Part shown: positions 1-6,299 of the stretch, one piece after another
How positions within the stretch are numbered: the first letter of the stretch is position 1
How the letters are laid out: each line of letters opens with the position of its first letter
Source of the DNA: an uncultured Opitutia bacterium
GTDB lineage: Bacteria; Verrucomicrobiota; Verrucomicrobiia; Opitutales; UBA953
Assembly: GCA_903924185.1 (NCBI GenBank)
Contig: CAIYAN010000027.1
Coordinates: forward strand, 1 to 8,548
Length of the DNA: 8,548 nt
Reading direction: 5' to 3'
Made by a program: the position numbers and the translations under genes
The notes under the pieces: model-generated
Database searches by the model: none
What the model was told of the DNA's origin: nothing
The model's input: only the letters and a program-made list of their open reading frames with translations

Positions 1-1
1 A

Positions 2-3000
2 GTTCGGCGTTCGTCGATTTTAGTCTTACTGGCCGCTGCCTCGACGTTGCTCGCCGAAGAGCGCGTTGAGTTTAACCGCGACATTCGGCCGATCTTCTCG
101 GACACCTGCTTCGCTTGTCACGGGCCCGACGAAGCAAAGACCAAGGGGAAGCTGCGCTTAGATTCCCTGGACGCTGCTCGGCGAGGCGGGAAGTCCGGCG
201 ACCCGGCCATCGTTCCGGGCCACCCCGAGCGCAGTGCGGTGATGAAGCGGTTGCTGACGACAGACGCGGACGATCACATGCCGCCCGCAGAGTTCCATAA
301 GGTTCTCTCTAAAGACCAAATCGAGTTGGTCGGTCGTTGGATTAAAGAAGGGGCCGTCTATCAAGGCCACTGGGCTTTCCAGACGCCCAAGAAACCGGCG
401 GTACCCACCATTCCTACGGGCGGCAACGCCATCGATGGTTTCGTCGCCCAAGTTCGCACCGCCAAAGGCTTGAGTGGCACCCCGGAAGCCAGCCGCCCGA
501 CCCTACTCCGCCGCGCCGCGCTCGACCTGACCGGCCTACCACCCACCGAGGCAGACCTCGCCGCCTTCCTCGCCGACCCTTCCCCCGACGCTTGGTCCAA
601 AGCCATTGATCGTCTCTTGGCTTCGCCACATTACGGCGAACGTATGGCGGCCCAGTGGCTCGACTTCGCCCGCTACGCGGACAGCAATGGCTTCCAGAGC
701 GACACGACCCGTACGATGTGGCCTTGGCGCGATTGGGTCATCCGCGCCTACAATACGAATAAACCTTTTAATGCCTTCACGGTCGAACAGCTCGCGGGCG
801 ACCTTCTCCCCAACGCCACTGAAGACCAGATCATTGCCACGGGCTTCAACCGTAACCATCGCCTGAACGGCGAGGGAGGTCGGATCGTCGCTGAGTGGGC
901 CGTCGAGACCGTCATCGACCGCGTCGAGACGACCGGCTCAACCTGGATGGCACTGACGATGAACTGCTGCCGTTGCCACGACCATAAGTACGATCCTATT
1001 TCCCAGAAAGAGTTCTACCAATTCTTTGCCTATTTTAATTCCAACGACGAATCGGGTGTCCTGGGCGAATTCGGTGGCGCTGCCTCGACCCGTAAGGGCG
1101 GGAACACCTCCCCGACCTACTCCTTCGCCACGCCTGAAGCGAAGGTCCGCCTCGCCGAAGTCGAAAAGGCCATCGTTGCCGCCGAACTAGCGGTGAAGTC
1201 CGCCGCCAAAGTTGTCCCCGCTGCGCAGACTGCCTGGGAGCAAAAACTGCGCCAAGGATTTGCCGGCAAGACCGCGACCTGGGCCATGCTGACTGGCACG
1301 CAAGCCGTCAGTAAAGGTGGTGCGTCATTGAAGCAGCAGCCCGACGGCAGTTGGCTCGCGGGCGGCACGAACCCCGACAAGGACGTGTACACCGTCACCG
1401 CTCCTGCTCCCACTGGCCAACTCACGGGCCTACTCCTCGAAGTCATACCTGACGCCTCCCTGCCCACGCAAAGCCTCGGACGAGCCCCGAACGGAAACTT
1501 CGTTCTGAGCGGCGTCGACGCGGTTTTGACCCTTGCTGACGGCAAGAAGGTCGAACTCGACTTTGTGGATGCGCAAGCCGACTTCAGCCAAGAAGGTTGG
1601 CCGATTAAGAGTCTGGTTGAAGGCGGCATGGCCACCAAGGCCGCCAAGGGCGCGAAGGGCGCGAAAAAAGCTCAGACCGCTCGCGCCAAGTCGGGTGCTG
1701 GCTGGGCCATTGGCGGTAACGACGCCGAAAATCGCGTCCCGCGAAAGGGCCTCTTCGTCCTCACACCGATTACGATACCCGCAGGAGCGACCCTGACCAT
1801 CTCCTTGCGCTGCGAGACCCTCGCCAACCACAACGTCGGGCGCTTCCGCCTGAGTACGACCGGACTCCCCACTAGCCTCATCAGTTTGAAGGACACACCG
1901 CAAGCCGCGGAACTCCGGGCACTGATTCTGAAGGACCCCGCCACTCGTACCGCCGAAGATCGCAAAGTTATCACTAAGGCGTTTACCGAAAGCCCGGAAC
2001 ACCCGAAGCGGGCCGCCGACGCCCAACTAGCCAGCTTGGTGAACACCAAGAACATGCTTCCAGGCATCCTTGATGTCATGGTAATGAAGGAGCTCGCCCA
2101 GCCCAAGGACGCCTTCGTGTTGAACCGGGGAGAATACGATAAGCCAGGGGCTAAGGTAGAGCGAAAGCCTCCCGCCGTTTTACCACCCCTGCCCGCAGGT
2201 GAACCTAATAATCGACTCGGCTTCGCCCGCTGGCTGGTGAGCGGCCAGCACCCCTTGACCGCCCGTGTTTGGGTCAACCGTGCCTGGGAAAACTTCTTCG
2301 GCACCGGCTTGGTGAAGACCTCCGAGAACTTTGGCTCGCAAGCCGAATGGCCGAGCCACCCAGAACTACTGGACTGGCTCGCCGTGGACTTTGCGGAAAA
2401 CGGCTGGGACATGAAGCGAATGCAGAAACTCATCCTCATGAGCCAAGCCTATCGCCAAACCACGGTCGTGACGCCCGAGAAACTGGAGAAGGATCCGGAG
2501 AACCGGTGGATCTCCCGCGGCCCACGCTTCCGTCTCCCTGCCGAAACCATCCGTGACCAAGCCCTCGCCGTGAGTGGCCTGCTCGTCCCTAAAGTCGGTG
2601 GCGTCAGCGTGAAGCCCTACATGCCTGAAGCTGTCTGGGACGAAACCAGCGTCTATGGTGATATGCGCAACTACAAGGCAGACACGGGCGAAGGCCTCTA
2701 CCGCCGCTCGTTGTACACTATTTGGAAACGCACAGCGGCCCCGCCCTCGATGCTACTCTTTGACTCGGCTACCCGCGAGTTCTGTACCGTGAAGCGCTTC
2801 CGCAGCAACACCCCCATGCAGGCACTCTCGCTCCTGAACGAAATCACCTTTGTGGAAGCCTCGCGTAAATTAGGTGAGCTCGCCCTGCGCCAACCAGGGA
2901 CCACCGATCAACGCTTAGCTTGGGCCTTCCAGCGCGTCACCAGCCGTCCTGGTACGGCGGCTGAACTCGCGGTCTTGCGCAAGGGACTTGACCGACGCCT

Positions 3001-3154
3001 CACGGCTTATGCGGCTGACTTACCGGCGGCTAAGAAACTCCTCGCCAACGGCCAAAGCGCCGTGCCGACCGACCTTGATTCGGCCCAACTGGCCGCCTGG
3101 ACCGTCACCGCTAACGTGCTGCTTAACCTCGACGAAACCGTTACCCGCGAATGA
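2..3154 (+). CDS. PSCyt1-DUF1549-DUF1553 exported cytochrome-like protein (5' end outside window)
   Basis: This is a planctomycete-type exported protein of three family domains (PSCyt1, DUF1549/PSCyt2, DUF1553/PSD1); its reaction is not known to me. Residues are numbered from the TTG at 47, but that is not the true start. The frame stays open to base 2 and encodes RRSSILVLLAAASTLLA, a Sec signal peptide whose initiator lies before the window. PSCyt1 carries CFACH at 21-25, a haem c motif. DUF1549 (about 130-335) has the RPTLLRRAALDLTGLPP signature from 150 and a second CxxCH, CCRCH at 307-311, followed by DHKYDP. A short helical stretch (about 362-390) and a beta-rich region (about 400-625) follow, interrupted by a Lys/Ala-rich segment at 528-548. 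DUF1553 (about 720-1030) has the R-E-x-C element at 910-913 and NTPMQAL at 921-927. The length suits a full-size member. It overlaps the DUF1501 gene by four bases, the usual partner of this family. Family assignment is secure; haem binding is inferred from motifs. Confidence 0.93.
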   Translation, partial: VRRSSILVLLAAASTLLAEERVEFNRDIRPIFSDTCFACHGPDEAKTKGKLRLDSLDAARRGGKSGDPAIVPGHPERSAVMKRLLTTDADDHMPPAEFHKVLSKDQIELVGRWIKEGAVYQGHWAFQTPKKPAVPTIPTGGNAIDGFVAQVRTAKGLSGTPEASRPTLLRRAALDLTGLPPTEADLAAFLADPSPDAWSKAIDRLLASPHYGERMAAQWLDFARYADSNGFQSDTTRTMWPWRDWVIRAYNTNKPFNAFTVEQLAGDLLPNATEDQIIATGFNRNHRLNGEGGRIVAEWAVETVIDRVETTGSTWMALTMNCCRCHDHKYDPISQKEFYQFFAYFNSNDESGVLGEFGGAASTRKGGNTSPTYSFATPEAKVRLAEVEKAIVAAELAVKSAAKVVPAAQTAWEQKLRQGFAGKTATWAMLTGTQAVSKGGASLKQQPDGSWLAGGTNPDKDVYTVTAPAPTGQLTGLLLEVIPDASLPTQSLGRAPNGNFVLSGVDAVLTLADGKKVELDFVDAQADFSQEGWPIKSLVEGGMATKAAKGAKGAKKAQTARAKSGAGWAIGGNDAENRVPRKGLFVLTPITIPAGATLTISLRCETLANHNVGRFRLSTTGLPTSLISLKDTPQAAELRALILKDPATRTAEDRKVITKAFTESPEHPKRAADAQLASLVNTKNMLPGILDVMVMKELAQPKDAFVLNRGEYDKPGAKVERKPPAVLPPLPAGEPNNRLGFARWLVSGQHPLTARVWVNRAWENFFGTGLVKTSENFGSQAEWPSHPELLDWLAVDFAENGWDMKRMQKLILMSQAYRQTTVVTPEKLEKDPENRWISRGPRFRLPAETIRDQALAVSGLLVPKVGGVSVKPYMPEAVWDETSVYGDMRNYKADTGEGLYRRSLYTIWKRTAAPPSMLLFDSATREFCTVKRFRSNTPMQALSLLNEITFVEASRKLGELALRQPGTTDQRLAWAFQRVTSRPGTAAELAVLRKGLDRRLTAYAADLPAAKKLLANGQSAVPTDLDSAQLAAWTVTANVLLNLDETVTRE
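3151..3154 (+). promoter_or_regulatory. ATGA stop-start overlap (translational coupling)
   Basis: The TGA of the PSCyt1/DUF1549/DUF1553 gene and the ATG of the DUF1501 gene share ATGA. No purine-rich Shine-Dalgarno sequence precedes this ATG; the upstream bases are gttacccgcga. The arrangement suggests that ribosomes finishing the first gene restart on the second, keeping the two products in fixed ratio. The overlap is seen directly; coupling is inferred. Confidence 0.75.
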
Positions 3155-4617
3155 ACTGCAACGACCGCGACTTTCTCGGCCTTAACCCTGCCGATCAGCT
3201 GGCCCTCTCCCGCCGCACCTTCCTGAAGCAGTCCGCAGGCGGTATTGGCCTCGCTGCCCTCGGCTCGATTCTGGGCCCGTCGGCCTTCGCCGGCAAACCC
3301 GAGGTCACGGGCTTCCCGAGCTTCAAGCCGAAGGCGAAGAAGATCATCTACCTCTTTCAGTCGGGGGCACCGTCGCAGATGGACCTCTTCGACCCGAAGC
3401 CGGGGATGGCGAAATTCCGCGCCCAAGACCTCCCAGCGTCCATCCGTCAGGGCCAACGCCTGACCACGATGACCTCGGGGCAGAAGACGTTTCCGGTCGC
3501 CCCCTCGATCTTCAATTTCAAGCAGCATGGCCAGTCAGGTATGTGGTTCAGCGAGGTCATGCCGCATATGGCCAGCAAGGCAGACGAATGGTGCATGGTG
3601 CGCTCGATGTTCACCGAGGCCATCAACCACGACCCGGCCATCACCTTCATGCAGACCGGCAGCCAGTTGGCCGGTCGTCCTTCCATCGGCTCCTGGGCCA
3701 GCTACGGTCTGGGTAGCGAAAACGATAACCTCCCGAACTACGTCGTCATGTCGTCGTTCGGTAGTGGCCGTCCCGACGACCAACCGCTGTATGACCGCCT
3801 GTGGGGTGCCGGCTTCTTACCTTCAAAGCACCAAGGGGTGAAATTCCGGAACAAGGGCGAACGCGTACTCTACCTTAAGGACCCAGAGGGCATGAGCCGG
3901 GATATCCGCCGTGAATCGCTCGATGAAATCTCCGCACTGAACCAGCAACGTCACGGCGTCTTAGGTGACCCCGAAATCCAAACCCGTATCGCTCAGTATG
4001 AACTCGCATTCCGCATGCAGACGAGCGTGCCGGACCTGCTCGACTTCTCCAAGGAACCGCAACACGTGCTCGACCTCTATGGTCCCGATGTGAAGCGCCC
4101 GGGGTCCTACGCTTCTAACTGCCTCCTTGCCCGCCGCCTCTGTGAGCGCGACGTCCGTTTCGTGCAGCTCTTCCACATGGGCTGGGACCACCACGGTGGC
4201 TTACCGAAAGCGCTCAAGGGCCAGTGTGCCGATACGGACCATGCAACGGCTGGCCTGCTCACCGACCTCAAGCAGCGCGGTCTCCTCGACGATACCCTCA
4301 TCGTCTGGGGTGGCGAATTCGGGCGCACTATCTACTCGCAAGGCGCCCTGACCGAGACCAACTACGGCCGCGACCACCATCCTCGTTGCTTCACTGTCCT
4401 CATGGCCGGTGCTGGCGTGAAAAAAGGTTACGTTCACGGGGAGACCGATGACTTCTGCTATAACATCGTGAAGGACCCAGTGCACGTGCACGACCTCAAC
4501 GCGACGATCATGCACCTCATGGGTGTGGAACACACTCGCCTTACGTACCGCTACCAAGGCCGCGACTTCCGCCTGACGGATATTCACGGCGAATTAGTGA
4601 AAAAGGTATTGGCCTAA
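3151..4617 (+). CDS. DUF1501 family protein, Tat-exported, alkaline-phosphatase-like fold
   Basis: This 488-residue protein belongs to the DUF1501 family, which is related to the alkaline phosphatase/sulfatase superfamily but has no established substrate known to me. The N-terminus has a twin-arginine signal: SRRTFLK at 20-26, a glycine/alanine-rich hydrophobic stretch at 29-45, and a probable cleavage after AFA (45-47). Export through Tat implies folding, perhaps with metal, before transport. Conserved family elements are SGAPSQMDLFDPKP (71-84), HMGWDHHGG (342-350), LIVWGGEFGRT (383-393), NYGRDHH (404-410) and the C-terminal VHVHDLN (444-450), ending with a YRYQGRDFRLTD stretch. The Asp and His residues in these blocks are plausible metal ligands. 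No sulfatase-type C-x-P-x-R is visible, so it is not a classical sulfatase. The length is normal and the gene looks intact. It is coupled to the upstream DUF1553 gene, and a joint function is inferred from that pairing. Confidence 0.94.
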   Translation: MNCNDRDFLGLNPADQLALSRRTFLKQSAGGIGLAALGSILGPSAFAGKPEVTGFPSFKPKAKKIIYLFQSGAPSQMDLFDPKPGMAKFRAQDLPASIRQGQRLTTMTSGQKTFPVAPSIFNFKQHGQSGMWFSEVMPHMASKADEWCMVRSMFTEAINHDPAITFMQTGSQLAGRPSIGSWASYGLGSENDNLPNYVVMSSFGSGRPDDQPLYDRLWGAGFLPSKHQGVKFRNKGERVLYLKDPEGMSRDIRRESLDEISALNQQRHGVLGDPEIQTRIAQYELAFRMQTSVPDLLDFSKEPQHVLDLYGPDVKRPGSYASNCLLARRLCERDVRFVQLFHMGWDHHGGLPKALKGQCADTDHATAGLLTDLKQRGLLDDTLIVWGGEFGRTIYSQGALTETNYGRDHHPRCFTVLMAGAGVKKGYVHGETDDFCYNIVKDPVHVHDLNATIMHLMGVEHTRLTYRYQGRDFRLTDIHGELVKKVLA

Positions 4618-4665
4618 AAAGCTGAGTGGCGGGATTGATAGATAGACGAGGACGAGGAAGCGATG

Positions 4666-4707
4666 CTACCCTGTCCTCCGTACTCAGTACCCTGTACTCC
4701 GTACTCC
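4666..4707. repeat. Tandem heptamer array, six imperfect GTACTCC units
   Basis: Six consecutive 7-base units fill 42 bases: CTACCCT, GTCCTCC, GTACTCA, GTACCCT, GTACTCC, GTACTCC. The last two are identical and the others differ from them at one to three positions. GTAC is self-complementary, so units can pair locally; for example GTACT-C-AGTAC at 4680-4690. The array lies between convergent genes, 48 bases after the DUF1501 stop and 10 bases beyond the sulfatase stop. It is the main content of this spacer, where no conventional hairpin plus T-run terminator is visible. A role in termination, or status as a dispersed intergenic repeat, is speculative. Confidence 0.8.
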
Positions 4708-4717
4708 GACCCACCCC

Positions 4718-6196
4718 TCACTTCCCCATCTGTTCCCGATAGAGTACTTTGAAGGAGTTTTCGGCGGGTCCTTTGACCCCTTCATTGACCATCATCGGGC
4801 GGACCTCTTTCCACCAAGCTTCATGTTTGGCAGCGAGTTCGACAACGACCTCGGGGTGCTGGGCGGCGATATCGGTGGTCTCGCCATAGTCCGCACTGAG
4901 ATCAAAGAGCTGCCAGGTCGGCTTGGCGGGCGCTGACCCCACCGGCTCGCCCTGCGCGGCCGCCTTGGCCTTGGCCTTCCCCGCGGCCTGACCGTTGCCA
5001 GCGGCGACGAGGTGCCAGCGGGCGGTACGCACGCTGGTGTTGGAGTAATGACCTACCTCGGGGTCAGCCCCGTTCCAGCGACCGACGTGGGTGAAGAGCG
5101 TACGGTCGGGCCAAGCGACCTGCTGGCCGACCTTGGCCGTCAGCAACGGCAGCAAGCTACGTCCTTCCATCTGCGCCTGCATGGTCGCAGAGGCGGGCGT
5201 CCCGGTGAGCTCAAGGATAGTCGGGGCGACATCGATGTGTGCGGCGAGGGCCTTGACATCGCTCGGCTGGAAGCGTCCGGGCAAACGCCAGAAGGACATA
5301 GCTCGGATGCCGCCCATGAACGGGGTGCCCTTTTGCGCCCGCATCCCCGCGTTGAAGACCTTGGTGCCCGCGGTACCCCCGTTGTCGTTCATGAAGACGA
5401 CCAACGTGTCTTGAGCCAAGCCAAGGGCCTCGATCTTCGCCAGGATTCGGCCGACGTTTTGGTCGATGTTATGGAGCATACCGAAGAAGTTTTCGGTGTC
5501 CTTCCCGAGCCCCTTGCCTTCATAGAGGGCGGCGTCCTCGGGCTTGGCGTTGTAAGGTGCGTGCGGTGCATTGGTGGCCACCCACGCGAGGAAAGGCCGC
5601 TTGGCGGCGGCCTCGCCTTCGATCCACCGGGTTGCCTGAGCAAAGAACTCATCGGTGCAGTAGCCAGCGGTCTTCACGAACTTACCGTTATGCAAAATCG
5701 TTGGCCCAAAATAGGAATTCTTCGGCACGTCGCCGCAGCTGCCCGTATAGCTCTGCCCGATACCGCCGGCGCCATGAATAAAAACTTCGTTAAAGCCGCG
5801 CTGGTTGGGCTGATACTGGGCCTCGTCGCCGAGGTGCCATTTGCCGAAGATGCCGGTGCGGTAGCCGGCCTTCTGCAGCTGCTCGGCCAAGGTCGCCGTC
5901 CCAAGGGCTAGCCGTTCGCGCTCAAGGATCGTATGCGTGATGCCATTCTTAAACTCGTGTCGGCCCGTGAGCAACGCACTGCGCGTCGGGGCGCAGGTCG
6001 GCGAGACCTGGAAATCAACAAACCGCACGCTCTCCGCACGCAGGCGATCGAGGTTAGGCGTCTTGAGGACCGGGTTACCATGGGCGGAAAGGTCGCCATA
6101 GCCTTGGTCGTCAGTCAGAATGAACAAGATATTCGGCTGCGTCGGACCACCAAGTAGACAAACACAGGAAAGGAACAGCCAAGGTAAGCAGCGCAT
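4718..6196 (-). CDS. Exported type I sulfatase (arylsulfatase family)
   Basis: This 492-residue enzyme should hydrolyse sulfate esters, probably of a sugar or polysaccharide, outside the cytoplasm. A hydrophobic N-terminus (MRCLPWLFLSCVCLLGG) acts as a Sec signal, and the mature fold starts at PNILFILTDDQGYGD. Active-site elements are all present: metal ligands D29 and D30, C68 in CAPTR followed by SALLTGR (the cysteine a formylglycine-generating enzyme would oxidise), K119 and H121 in GKWHLG, H212 in NAPHAPY, D271 and N272 in MNDNGG, and K289 in QKGTPF. The C-terminal subdomain ends with a WQLFDLSADYGETTD block. A Gly/Ala/Lys-rich insert (about 400-425) precedes that block and looks like a surface loop. 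The ATG at 6196 is chosen because it gives the signal peptide; the only upstream purine run, GGGGGAAG, is too distant for a good ribosome site. The maturing enzyme is not encoded here. Substrate cannot be read from sequence. Confidence 0.95.
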   Translation of the reverse strand: MRCLPWLFLSCVCLLGGPTQPNILFILTDDQGYGDLSAHGNPVLKTPNLDRLRAESVRFVDFQVSPTCAPTRSALLTGRHEFKNGITHTILERERLALGTATLAEQLQKAGYRTGIFGKWHLGDEAQYQPNQRGFNEVFIHGAGGIGQSYTGSCGDVPKNSYFGPTILHNGKFVKTAGYCTDEFFAQATRWIEGEAAAKRPFLAWVATNAPHAPYNAKPEDAALYEGKGLGKDTENFFGMLHNIDQNVGRILAKIEALGLAQDTLVVFMNDNGGTAGTKVFNAGMRAQKGTPFMGGIRAMSFWRLPGRFQPSDVKALAAHIDVAPTILELTGTPASATMQAQMEGRSLLPLLTAKVGQQVAWPDRTLFTHVGRWNGADPEVGHYSNTSVRTARWHLVAAGNGQAAGKAKAKAAAQGEPVGSAPAKPTWQLFDLSADYGETTDIAAQHPEVVVELAAKHEAWWKEVRPMMVNEGVKGPAENSFKVLYREQMGK

Positions 6197-6221
6197 CGGG
6201 GTAGGCCCAAGTTAGCTTCCC

Positions 6222-6256
6222 CCAAGGGCGATTCCAGAACGAACTATGGCCCTTGG
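6222..6256. promoter_or_regulatory. Inverted repeat CCAAGGGC/GCCCTTGG, possible operator
   Basis: Two perfectly complementary 8-base arms (6222-6229 and 6249-6256) are separated by 19 bases in the 103-base spacer between the divergent sulfatase and quinoprotein genes. The right arm ends one base before the predicted -35 box at 6258. That placement would suit a regulator controlling one or both genes. An RNA hairpin in the sulfatase leader is another possibility. Seen directly as a repeat; function is inferred. Confidence 0.35.
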
Positions 6257-6257
6257 C

Positions 6258-6287
6258 TGGACAGTCCCGCCCTGCGGTCCCTATAAA
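6258..6287 (+). promoter_or_regulatory. Sigma70-like promoter for the cytochrome/quinoprotein gene
   Basis: TGGACA at 6258-6263 (5 of 6 to TTGACA) and TATAAA at 6282-6287 (5 of 6 to TATAAT) are separated by 18 bases. The expected transcription start is around 6293-6296, only about 4-7 bases before the ATG at 6300. The message would therefore be nearly leaderless, consistent with the absence of a Shine-Dalgarno sequence. The upstream in-frame ATG at 6246 lies before the -35 box and would not be transcribed from this promoter. Confidence 0.55.
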
Positions 6288-6299
6288 CAAGCCTCCGCG

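Noticed and set aside
1672..2439. 255-codon open frame on the minus strand inside the DUF1549/DUF1553 gene
   Set aside because: It is antisense to conserved DUF1553 sequence, and its Ser/Arg-rich translation shows no domain or signal.
4618..4665. Intrinsic terminator after the DUF1501 gene
   Set aside because: There is an A-run at the stop codon but no GC stem followed by T residues in either direction.
5012..5911. 299-codon open frame on the plus strand opposite the sulfatase gene
   Set aside because: It lies wholly antisense to a sulfatase with every active-site motif intact. Its translation is Gly/Val/Arg-rich without recognisable domains, as expected from the codon bias of the real gene.
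6174..6184. Lipobox around C11 or C13 of the sulfatase signal peptide (lipoprotein anchoring)
   Set aside because: Neither cysteine has a good [LVI]-[ASTVI]-[GAS]-C context; a plain Sec signal is the simpler reading.
6246..6299. Upstream ATG at 6246 as the start of the quinoprotein
   Set aside because: It precedes the predicted -35 box and adds a non-signal-like stretch before an otherwise standard signal peptide beginning at 6300.
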